Source: Glutamicibacter uratoxydans (lineage in GTDB: Bacteria > Actinomycetota > Actinomycetes > Actinomycetales > Micrococcaceae). From it: 64,000 bases of DNA. The stretch spans positions 1 to 64,000 of the forward strand of contig NZ_BJNY01000002.1 in assembly GCF_006539925.1 (NCBI RefSeq), given 5' to 3'. This document shows, one piece after another, positions 56,849 to 64,000 of this stretch (within the stretch, counting starts at the first letter, position 1; every line of letters begins with the position of its first letter). The notes under the pieces were generated by a model. The model made no database searches. It worked only from the letters and a program-made list of their open reading frames with translations, and was not told the DNA's origin. Made by a program: the position numbers and the translations under genes.

Positions 56849-57703
56849 CTAGTCCTCGTCGTGATGGTGGTCGTGATCGGCTTGGCCACGACGCCAATAG
56901 CCGTCGACGTCCCAATTGTCGCGGTCCAGTCCCAGATCGTTTTTCAGGTATCGGCGTAGCGGCTTGATGGACATCGATTCCCCCGCCACCCAGACAAAGC
57001 CTTCGCCGCTAGGCAGCTGCTGAGACTTCACCGCCTGCTCCAACAGGTCTGTGCCGCCGGCGGGTGCACCGTTGCGATGCAGCCAGGTGACCGTCAGATC
57101 AGCTGGGCTGTGAAGCTCGATCTCGTCGGCACCGTCATTGACCTCGACGAAAGCGAAGACTTTTGCTTCGGGGCGCAGCCCGCCAACCCATCGGGCCAGG
57201 GCTGGCAGGGAGGTTTCGTCAGCAGCAAGCACATACCAGTCGAAAACATCCTTGACCCGGAAGGAACCGCGCGGCCCGAGCAGGGCCAACTGCTCGCCCG
57301 GCTGCGCTGTACCTGCCCAGCGGCCTGCGACGCCGTGGTCATGCAGCACGAAGTCCAGATCCATCCAGCCCTCGGCCGGATTGGCGTCTCGAATCGTGTA
57401 GTCACGGCTTGTCATCGATCGTCCGTCCACCCAGCGGTCGCCCACCACCCCCGGAAGCACCGGAGCGCCCTGAGCGTCTCGGTCGAAAAACACCTTGACA
57501 TGGTCCTCGGGCGCAACGCTGCGCAGCGACTTCAGGTCCTCGCCGACCACGCGGATGCGCACCATGCGCGCCGTGAGCGGGGTTACCGATTCGACGGTGA
57601 CCAGCCGTGGCATCAGCGGGTGGGTGTATGTTGCGTTCTTATGGTTTTCCTCATCCGGTGTGATGAGTTCGCCGGACATTGGATCGTGGGTAGTGATAAT
57701 CAC
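56849..57703 (-). CDS. Siderophore-interacting FAD-dependent reductase (SIP)
   Basis: A 284-residue ferric-siderophore reductase of the ViuB/YqjH type that releases iron by reduction. The FAD domain contains the flavin motif RDYTIRDANPAEGWMDLDFVLHDHGVAGRWA, and the C-terminal NAD(P)H domain includes YVLAADETSLPAL and VWVAGESMSIKPLRRYL. The protein ends in an unusual His/Asp/Glu tail (HDHHHDED) that could bind metal. I prefer the GTG at 57703, with AAGGA 7 nt upstream, to earlier TTG. It lies between the binding protein and the permeases. Confidence 0.9.
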   Translation of the reverse strand: MIITTHDPMSGELITPDEENHKNATYTHPLMPRLVTVESVTPLTARMVRIRVVGEDLKSLRSVAPEDHVKVFFDRDAQGAPVLPGVVGDRWVDGRSMTSRDYTIRDANPAEGWMDLDFVLHDHGVAGRWAGTAQPGEQLALLGPRGSFRVKDVFDWYVLAADETSLPALARWVGGLRPEAKVFAFVEVNDGADEIELHSPADLTVTWLHRNGAPAGGTDLLEQAVKSQQLPSGEGFVWVAGESMSIKPLRRYLKNDLGLDRDNWDVDGYWRRGQADHDHHHDED

Positions 57704-57744
57704 TGCGGGGTCCTTAGTGTGCAAAGAGAGCGGACGGGGCGGGA

Positions 57745-58749
57745 TTAGAGTCCCTTGAGGACTTTTTCGATCTGTTCAACCACACGCACGGCGGCGCCAT
57801 AGTTGTCAGGGAAGAAATGCGTCACTCCCGCCGCATGCCCGTCCTTGACCGCCGGCAGCGAGGTCCAGGTTGCCTTGCCTTCCAAGGTCGTCAGTGCGTC
57901 GGATGTACCGTCGGTGTATTCCGGGTAGAAGATCACCGTCGCGTCCTCGATCTTGGACAGCTGTTCGAATGAAAGAAATACGCCGTTCTCGCTGTCTTCA
58001 GCCTTCACTACGTCTACCGCTGGAGCTTTCAAGTCGTCCAGGATCTTGCCAATCCAGGAGATCTTGGAGTAGACGGTAACGTCCTCGTATGCATCCACTG
58101 CGGCGAATTTGTTCTCCGCCAACTGGGAGGCGTAGTCCGCCCTGACCTGAGCGACCTTGTCTTCATAGGCCTTCTTCTCGGCCCTGGCCTTTTCACCATT
58201 GCCTAGGATTTCAGCCATTGTCAACGAGGCGTCACGGGTTCCTGCCGAGCCGTTGGTGCGGATCAACACGGTGGGCGCGATCGCGTTCAGCTTTTCAAAC
58301 TCGGCTTTTTTCTCGGCGCTGAGTTCTTCGGAGGCGTCGTCACCGCCACGGACAAAGCCAATCATCAAATCCGGCTTCAATGCGACGATTTGCTCGTAGT
58401 CCCACCCATCCGGGGTCAGGACGGAGGGCAGGTCGGCTACGGCATCGTAGAGCTTCACATCGCCGAAAGAGTCGTCATAGGAATCGCCTGCAGTGGCCAG
58501 TGGGGCCAGCCCGGCTTCCACCGCTGGCACCGTGCCACCTTCAAGCGCTACCACGCGCTGCGGATCGGAAGGGATGTTAACGGCCCCGAAGGCTGTATCG
58601 ACGGCAATGGTGCCGTTCGCTGACGGTGTTGATGCTTCACTGACCGGGCTGGCTGTGCTGCTGGCATTGGAGCCAGCAGCACAGCCAGTGGCGAGCAGTG
58701 CAAGGGACAGTGCCGCGGCGGCAAAGCGAGTACGTGCAGTGATTTTCAT
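57745..58749 (-). CDS. Iron-siderophore ABC transporter substrate-binding lipoprotein
   Basis: A 334-residue binding protein anchored by a lipobox LLATGC (Cys23). The mature part is a FepB/FecB-like periplasmic-binding fold (RVVALEGGTVPAVEAGLAPLATAGD, ALKPDLMIG, a long central helix, KDGHAAGVTHFFPDNYGAAVRVVEQI). It delivers ferric siderophore to the two FecCD permeases downstream. The promoter region contains an IdeR/DtxR-type box. Confidence 0.92.
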   Translation of the reverse strand: MKITARTRFAAAALSLALLATGCAAGSNASSTASPVSEASTPSANGTIAVDTAFGAVNIPSDPQRVVALEGGTVPAVEAGLAPLATAGDSYDDSFGDVKLYDAVADLPSVLTPDGWDYEQIVALKPDLMIGFVRGGDDASEELSAEKKAEFEKLNAIAPTVLIRTNGSAGTRDASLTMAEILGNGEKARAEKKAYEDKVAQVRADYASQLAENKFAAVDAYEDVTVYSKISWIGKILDDLKAPAVDVVKAEDSENGVFLSFEQLSKIEDATVIFYPEYTDGTSDALTTLEGKATWTSLPAVKDGHAAGVTHFFPDNYGAAVRVVEQIEKVLKGL

Positions 58750-58819
58750 GTGCGAGTGCCTTCGAAATCATCGAACAGAATGAATGTGACGTTGCCCTCG
58801 GTGGCAACCTCCAGCAAGA

Positions 58820-58838
58820 TTACCATAGGCTAACCTAA
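58820..58838. promoter_or_regulatory. DtxR/IdeR-type iron box
   Basis: On the minus strand TTAGGTTAGCCTATGGTAA matches the 19-bp IdeR/DtxR consensus (TTAGGTTAGSCTAACCTAA) strongly in the first half and at several positions in the second. It overlaps candidate -35/-10 elements of the binding-protein gene (TTTGAG, TAATCT) and lies before the divergent PPTase gene. Confidence 0.8.
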
Positions 58839-58879
58839 CTCAAAAACGCATAGAATTTCATTCGTAATCGATGGGTTGA

Positions 58880-59662
58880 ATGAGCCGAGTTCCCGCCCAA
58901 GGCCCTAGTCTTGAACCTGTGCATTCCCCCGAACAACCACGGACCATCATGTTTTTGTCCGCCAGCCCGCAGCAGGTGACAGCACTGGTGCAAGGCCTGG
59001 GCGGCTACGAGCAGCTGTTGGGTGCCGAAGCATCCGCGGCGCGAAAGCTGAAATTCCCTGCTGATGCCCAAGCCCTGCTCTCCTCCCGTGCATTGCTCCG
59101 GCTGCTCTTGGCTCACGAACTAGGCGTCGGGCTCGGCCAGGCGGCAGCGTTGGACATCACCCGCCACTGCCCTGATTGCGGACCTTCCGACCATGGACAG
59201 CCGCGCCATGCACTGCGCACACTATCTATGTCGCGCACCCGCGAACTGGTGATCGCGGCGGTGGCTCCCGCGCAGCTGCTGCTGGGCGTCGACGTGGAAC
59301 GCGGTCCATCGCTCAACTCCACTGGCATTTTCGAAGGCTTCGACGACACAGTGTTGAGCCTGGCAGAAAAAGCCCTGCTTGCAGAAGCAGAGAACCCCGA
59401 CCAGCTGCGGCTGAACGCGTTTTCAGCCAAGGAAGCGCTGTTGAAGTCCCTTGGCATCGGACTTCGCATAGCCCCCTCCAGCATCGATGCGCTGGGTGCA
59501 TCCCAGGGGCTGAAGGGCTGGGCGCGGGTAAAGATTGCGCACGCGGGGGGTCAGGAATTGGCCTGGCGCGAACTCCAACTGGGCCCGGAGCACATCGGTA
59601 CGCTTGCAGCGTCCAGGCCGCTGCCGGTGCGCCAGCTCACGCTCCAGGACCTGGTCCGCTGA
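58880..59662 (+). CDS. 4'-phosphopantetheinyl transferase (Sfp/EntD type)
   Basis: A 260-residue enzyme that loads phosphopantetheine on carrier domains such as that of the NRPS here. The Mg/CoA motifs are GVDVE at 136-140 and FSAKEALLK at 181-189. It is separated from the binding-protein gene by an iron box and so is probably iron-repressed. The start at 58880 lacks a clear ribosome site; a GTG at 58919 placed 7 nt after TAGTCT is a possible leaderless alternative and would remove 13 residues. Confidence 0.88.
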   Translation: MSRVPAQGPSLEPVHSPEQPRTIMFLSASPQQVTALVQGLGGYEQLLGAEASAARKLKFPADAQALLSSRALLRLLLAHELGVGLGQAAALDITRHCPDCGPSDHGQPRHALRTLSMSRTRELVIAAVAPAQLLLGVDVERGPSLNSTGIFEGFDDTVLSLAEKALLAEAENPDQLRLNAFSAKEALLKSLGIGLRIAPSSIDALGASQGLKGWARVKIAHAGGQELAWRELQLGPEHIGTLAASRPLPVRQLTLQDLVR

Positions 59663-59690
59663 ATCGTGCCCAGCCAGCATCCGGCCCCGG

Positions 59691-61016
59691 CTACCGCTGG
59701 GCATCAACCGATTCAAGCTCCGAGGGGTGCGCTTGCAATTCGCGCAGCTGCCGCCCCGAAATAGCCACCCCCAAGCTGACGACGAACGCCATGGCGCCGC
59801 CTGCAACCATGGCCCCGCCGGGCCCCAGCACCTTGGCCAGAAGCGATAGCAGCGGCCCGCCCAGGGTATCCCCGACGGTGCCCTGTGCGCTCCACACTGC
59901 GCTGACACGCCCCAGCAGCCGGTCAGGAGTCCGCCGGGCAATAATCGCATAACGGAAAATTTCGGCGAGCACGTCACCGGCTCCGGTCAGGGCCATGGCC
60001 GCCAACGCCAGCGGCAGCGAACTTGTCAGTCCCAGCGCCAGCACCCCAAGGCTCGCGGCACACAGTACGACCAGCAGCACTGCGCCAACTGATCGAACCC
60101 TTCCGGTCCAGCCGCTGGTCAATGAGGCAAGCAGTGCGCCCGCCGCAGGGGCCGAGTACAGCAGCCCCGCAGCTTCGGGGCCCAGTCCCAACTGGCGCTC
60201 GGCGAACTCGGGAATCAGCACATACGGCGAGGCGCACAACAACTGGATAAAGCCAAGCAGCAGGATTGGACCGATGATCCTGTCCCGGGCCACATAGCCA
60301 ATTCCTTCCCTGGTATCCTCCCACGCCTGCGCCACGGTATGCCGCAGCGCCCCGGAGAATCCAGCCTGCCACGCGGGCACTTCCGGCCCCTCGGGCGCCT
60401 GGGTTTCAGGATGCAGCGATGGCAATCGCCATAAAAGGGCAACGCTCGCCACGCTGACGAGCACCACCGCGATATACAGCCACCCAGGCCCAATGACCGA
60501 GTACAGCAATCCGCCCAGCGCGGGGGTAAACACCATCCCCAAATCAAGGCTGACTGCCATCAGCGCGCTGGCAGCCGGCAGCTCTTCGGACGCAATGGTG
60601 CCCGGGACCGCGGCAGACAGCGCAGTCGCGCTGATCCCGCCGGCCAATCCGTCAACCGCCGCGGCAATATGGAATGCCGCAAGGTGCGGTTCAGCCAGGA
60701 ACGCATTGACGGCCAGCAGGATGAATCCAACGATGGCTGCGCTGCGCGCAGCGAGGATCAGCCTGCGTCGGTCAAGCCTGTCTGCCAGCAATCCGCCGCC
60801 GAGCGCCCCGGCAAAGCCTGCAAGTCCCATGACGGTGGCGACCAGTGCTACCTGGACCGAGGATCCGGTCAATGAATAGACCTGCAAGGGGATTGCCGTG
60901 CTCAACACTCCGATCCCGGCAATGGAGACCAGCCGCCCCCAAAAAATGACCGAAAACGACCGACTGCTGCGCAGTGGTCCCAGATCGATGGCGTGGCGGC
61001 GCAGCCATTGAATCAC
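59691..61016 (-). CDS. MFS exporter, EntS-like siderophore efflux protein
   Basis: A 441-residue, 12-TM major facilitator of the EntS/DHA3 class ([58 protein letters not shown] between TM2 and TM3; [28 protein letters not shown]). EntS proteins export enterobactin-like catecholates, which agrees with the adjoining NRPS and uptake genes. The GTG start overlaps the MbtH-like stop by 4 nt (GTGA). Confidence 0.9.
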   Translation of the reverse strand: MIQWLRRHAIDLGPLRSSRSFSVIFWGRLVSIAGIGVLSTAIPLQVYSLTGSSVQVALVATVMGLAGFAGALGGGLLADRLDRRRLILAARSAAIVGFILLAVNAFLAEPHLAAFHIAAAVDGLAGGISATALSAAVPGTIASEELPAASALMAVSLDLGMVFTPALGGLLYSVIGPGWLYIAVVLVSVASVALLWRLPSLHPETQAPEGPEVPAWQAGFSGALRHTVAQAWEDTREGIGYVARDRIIGPILLLGFIQLLCASPYVLIPEFAERQLGLGPEAAGLLYSAPAAGALLASLTSGWTGRVRSVGAVLLVVLCAASLGVLALGLTSSLPLALAAMALTGAGDVLAEIFRYAIIARRTPDRLLGRVSAVWSAQGTVGDTLGGPLLSLLAKVLGPGGAMVAGGAMAFVVSLGVAISGRQLRELQAHPSELESVDAQR

Positions 61017-61207
61017 AGGGCTGATTCCCGAGGAGTGATGTCGGTCCAGTGGGTCTGAACATACTCGTTGGCAGCTTCCAGGCTCGCTGGGCCGAAGACC
61101 TGGGTCCAGCCGTCGGGGATCTGCGCAAATTCGGGCCAGAGGCTGTGCTGATTCAGGTGGTTGACGAGGATGAGGAAGCTGCCGTCGGTGCGGTCGAATG
61201 GATTCAT
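61013..61207 (-). CDS. MbtH-like protein
   Basis: A 64-residue NRPS helper with the family pattern [29 protein letters not shown] and a conserved third Trp (HWTDI). MbtH-like proteins bind and activate adenylation domains, so it is probably needed by the NRPS directly upstream. AAGGAG lies 8 nt before the ATG. Confidence 0.97.
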   Translation of the reverse strand: MNPFDRTDGSFLILVNHLNQHSLWPEFAQIPDGWTQVFGPASLEAANEYVQTHWTDITPRESAL

Positions 61208-61276
61208 GAGCTGTGCTCCTTGGGTAGATTAAAAATGGGTATAGGTGGATGGTGTGTGCTTGGACGCGTTCTGCGC

Positions 61277-64000
61277 TCAGGCGCGGTCTTGCTCCGCAGC
61301 TGACATGTCGGCGCGCAGCTGCGGGCCGATCACGCCAAGGGCCGCGGGAGAAGTCATTTCGTGGTGGCCTGCTTCAACCAGGTGCTGCGCGAAGCTTCGG
61401 GTCGAATATTCGGCCCAGCCTTCAGCGCACGCCGACGGGTCGGAAGCCGGCACGCCATGGCGGCTGATGGTTGCCGTGTAGAGTCTTGTCGCTGCCTCTA
61501 CCCGGGCATACCGGGCGCCTGGAAGCACCGAGACGCTGTAACTGTACGCGTCGAGAATCGCCTCCAGTTTGTCGCTGGCAAAGTGGCTCCACACCCCGCC
61601 CGACTCGGCCAAGAACTCAAGCACGTCATCGCGCTGGTAGGGGCTTTCCAGCCAATGCGGAATTTCGCGCAGCGCTCCTGCCAGCAGGAAGTTCAGCGCC
61701 TCCTGCTCCAGGCCCGCCGCGTCATCCGGTGCAGTGCCCTGCTGCGGCGTGGCGTGCACCGCGTCGGCATCCAGCAGCGACAAGGTCAGCACCTGGTCAC
61801 CCTCGGCTTCCAACACCCCGGCGACCATGTGCGCCAGGTGCGCGCCGAAAGACCAGCCAAGCAGGTGGTACGGGCCGTGCGGGTGCCGGGCACGGATGTG
61901 CGCGACCATCGCATCGCGCAGCGCAGCCATGTCGCGCGGCGCCGGGCCGGTGAGGCGCGGAGACTGCAGTGCGATGATTTCGCGCCCGCGGCCAAGATGC
62001 CCCGCCAGCCCCGCATAGCTCCAGCCCAGGCCGCCTGCCGGATGGAAGCAGTACAGCGGGGCGGCCGCCTCGCTGCCCACGCTGGGGCCGCTCAGCGGCA
62101 GCACCACGTCGAATGACGCATCGGTGCCGGCCGACAGTTTTGCAGCGAGGGATTCAACGCTCGGGGCAGCGGCAAGGGCGCCCACCGTCAACGGCGCATC
62201 AAAGCGCGCACGCAGCAGCGAAACCGCGCGCATCGCCTTCAACGAGTCGCCTCCCAGCAGGTAGAAATCATCCTCGGCGGCGACGTTTTCCACACCGAGC
62301 ACCGTGCTGAACACCTCGGCTACCGCATTTTCGGCAATCCCCTCAGGGGCACGTCCCGAGCTCGGTGCGGGCATCGGCAGCGCCGCCACATCGAGCTTCG
62401 TGTTCGAGGTCAGCGGCAGTTTCTCAATAACCACCAGATGGCTTGGCACCATGTAGTCCGGAAGCTCGCGGCGTGCCCGCGCCTTGACCGCCTCCGTCAT
62501 CCGGTCCCGGTCCTCGTTTTCCGCTGCAGGAACCGCCGGGACGATGTAGCCGATGAGCGCCACATTGCCCTGGGGCATGCGGCGCGCGAGCACCGCTGCG
62601 CTGGCCACGCGCGGGTCGGCGGCAATCACCGCCTGCACCTCTCCAGGTTCGATGCGGTATCCCCTGATCTTCACCTGTGAGTCTGATCGGCCATGGAAGT
62701 GCAGCTGGCCGGAGGAGTCGAGGGAAACGATGTCGCCAGTGCGGTACATCAGGCTTCCCCGCTCGCCATGGGGGCTCGCCACGAAACGCGAAGCTGTCAG
62801 CGCCGGGCGGGACACATACCCGTGCGCCAGCCCGGCGCCGGCCAGGTACAGCTCCCCTGGCGTGCCATTGCGCACCGGGCGCAGCGCGCTGTCAAGAACC
62901 CAGGCGCTGGTGTTCTCGATCGGCGCCCCCACCACCGGGACGCTGCTGTCATCGGTGCCAGCGCCCAGGGCGTTGATGGTGTATTCGGTGGGGCCGTAGA
63001 GGTTGTATCCCTCTGATACTGGATCGTTGCGCAGCGCCTCCCAGACATCGGCCCCTACCGCCTCGCCGCCCAGCAGCACCAGCGCCGGGTGGTGCTGCCC
63101 CTCTTCCAGCAGGCCCTCGGCAAGCAGCGCCGAGGCCACCGATGGTGTCACGTTGATGACGTCCACCGATTTTTCACGCAGGTAGCCAACCATCTGTTCC
63201 GCATCCCGGCGCAGCGATTCGTCCAAGACGTGTACGGTATGTCCTTCGATGAGCCAGAAGAGTTCTTCCCATGACATGTCAAAGGCAAAGGAGACGGTGT
63301 GCGCCACCGCCAGCGCGCGGTCCCCCACCCGGCCGATGGCAGGGTCGAAGATTTCGCGCCGGTGGTTTGCCAGCATGTTCACCAGCCCGCGATGCGGCAC
63401 CGACACCCCCTTGGGTTCGCCGGTGGAGCCGGAGGTGAACATCAAGTAGGCGGTGTCTTGATGCGAATAGCCGGGATTCAGCGCCGCGGCGGAGATCGGC
63501 CGGTGGCCAAGCGCCGTCTCGTCGAGCACCAACACCCGGGCCCCTGAGGCCGCCAGCTGCGCGGCATCGCGTGTCGAACCAGGTTCCAGCAGCACCGCGT
63601 CGGCCCCCGCGGTGGCGAACATCTTCGCCGCCCGGGAATCCGGGTAGGCGGCATCCAGCGGAATATACGCGGCCCCCGTGGCAAGGATGCCGAAGATCGA
63701 GGTCACGAACCGGTTCGAGCGCTCAAGGCCGATGCCTACCTTCGACCCCGCACCGATCCCCTGCCCTGACAGCCAGCAAGCAATCGAAGAAACCTCTGCC
63801 CACAAACCGGCATAGTCAAGCACCTGCGGGCCATCGATGAGCGCCGGGCGTTCCGGGTGGGCTGCTGCCGTGCGCTCAAGCAGCTGGACCAGCGAGGCGT
63901 CAGCCAGCTGCCTGTCGGTCCCGGCCAGGATCGCAGGCCGTCCGACGGTGTTCACCGCGGCCAGCGCGGTGCCCAGCGGCTGGTCTGCATGCGCCGCGAG
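61277..64000 (-). CDS. NRPS, EntF-like (A-T-TE visible), 5' end outside the window
   Basis: The frame is open to the right edge, so the N-terminus, probably a condensation domain, is missing; 907 codons are visible. An adenylation domain comes first (LMFTSGSTGEPKG, NLYGPTEYT, YRTGDIVSLDSSGQLHFHGRSDSQVKIRGYRIEPGE, LTSNTKLD with the A10 Lys). A carrier domain follows with its Ser at codon 62243-62245 (LGGDSLKAM). The end is a thioesterase with GWSFG Ser at codon 61851-61853. This C-A-T-TE order is that of EntF/DhbF enzymes, which join an aryl acid to an amino acid and release a cyclic or linear catecholate. Substrate of the A domain not assigned. Confidence 0.93.
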   Translation of the reverse strand, partial: LAAHADQPLGTALAAVNTVGRPAILAGTDRQLADASLVQLLERTAAAHPERPALIDGPQVLDYAGLWAEVSSIACWLSGQGIGAGSKVGIGLERSNRFVTSIFGILATGAAYIPLDAAYPDSRAAKMFATAGADAVLLEPGSTRDAAQLAASGARVLVLDETALGHRPISAAALNPGYSHQDTAYLMFTSGSTGEPKGVSVPHRGLVNMLANHRREIFDPAIGRVGDRALAVAHTVSFAFDMSWEELFWLIEGHTVHVLDESLRRDAEQMVGYLREKSVDVINVTPSVASALLAEGLLEEGQHHPALVLLGGEAVGADVWEALRNDPVSEGYNLYGPTEYTINALGAGTDDSSVPVVGAPIENTSAWVLDSALRPVRNGTPGELYLAGAGLAHGYVSRPALTASRFVASPHGERGSLMYRTGDIVSLDSSGQLHFHGRSDSQVKIRGYRIEPGEVQAVIAADPRVASAAVLARRMPQGNVALIGYIVPAVPAAENEDRDRMTEAVKARARRELPDYMVPSHLVVIEKLPLTSNTKLDVAALPMPAPSSGRAPEGIAENAVAEVFSTVLGVENVAAEDDFYLLGGDSLKAMRAVSLLRARFDAPLTVGALAAAPSVESLAAKLSAGTDASFDVVLPLSGPSVGSEAAAPLYCFHPAGGLGWSYAGLAGHLGRGREIIALQSPRLTGPAPRDMAALRDAMVAHIRARHPHGPYHLLGWSFGAHLAHMVAGVLEAEGDQVLTLSLLDADAVHATPQQGTAPDDAAGLEQEALNFLLAGALREIPHWLESPYQRDDVLEFLAESGGVWSHFASDKLEAILDAYSYSVSVLPGARYARVEAATRLYTATISRHGVPASDPSACAEGWAEYSTRSFAQHLVEAGHHEMTSPAALGVIGPQLRADMSAAEQDRA

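Noticed and set aside
61277-63955. NRPS gene starting at the GTG at 63955
   Set aside because: The frame stays open to the window edge and the region before the adenylation domain reads as the end of a condensation-type segment, so this GTG is internal.
1-64000. tRNA, rRNA, CRISPR or insertion sequence
   Set aside because: No T-loop or CCA-type signature, no regularly spaced direct repeats and no transposase-like frame was seen.

Overview
The window is high-GC actinobacterial chromosome. Dense, often overlapping genes, frequent GTG starts, DtxR/IdeR-type iron control, SigJ-type sigma factor, XdhABC, MbtH and two-subunit branched-chain keto-acid dehydrogenase genes all fit Micrococcaceae; a Glutamicibacter/Arthrobacter-like genome is my inference, since there is no rRNA gene or other marker. 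About 55 protein genes are recognisable. I found no tRNA, rRNA, CRISPR array, insertion sequence or prophage; the region looks like ordinary chromosome with several accessory operons.

Left part (1-12.3 kb): a histidine phosphatase, a cyclic-nucleotide-type phosphoesterase, a stand-alone KAS III, a lipoprotein of four PepSY-like units, then an asparagine catabolic operon (GntR/FCD regulator, Zn-type L-asparaginase, aspartase, amino acid permease) that would turn asparagine into aspartate and fumarate. A minus-strand envelope cassette follows: an OmpA-domain lipoprotein with a perfect 17-residue repeat, a membrane protein and two paralogous lipoproteins.

Middle (12.3-30.7 kb): an S9 peptidase, an AhpD-like/SigJ pair, a GNAT, a two-gene membrane cassette of unknown function, the bkd operon with an upstream palindrome, a HisC/aromatic aminotransferase, a small membrane protein, a WXG100-like protein plus lipase-like hydrolase pair, purB, an SPFH protein and a secreted DUF4822-type protein.

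Molybdoenzyme/purine region (30.7-43.8 kb): guaD-azgA-(16-codon ORF)-xdhA-xdhB-xdhC would take up and oxidise guanine and hypoxanthine to urate. A second purine permease, an FdhF/YdeP-type formate dehydrogenase and FdhD follow. fdhD and the dehydrogenase gene carry an identical 13-bp promoter element at nearly the same distance from their starts.

Right part (43.8-64 kb): GNAT, double VOC protein, acyl-CoA ligase, ECF sigma factor with a membrane partner, a crotonase lacking both usual glutamates, a DUF456 protein, an ABC exporter/two-component operon with a candidate operator, DedA, and an iron-regulated siderophore locus (uptake permeases, siderophore-interacting protein, binding protein, PPTase, EntS-like exporter, MbtH, and an EntF-like NRPS that runs off the right edge). 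An IdeR-type box lies between the divergent binding-protein and PPTase genes.

The best candidates for something undescribed are the 16-codon ORF and structured leader before xdhA, the WXG/hydrolase pair, the three-fold repeated membrane architecture at 16.3-20.4 kb, and the 17-residue repeat protein.
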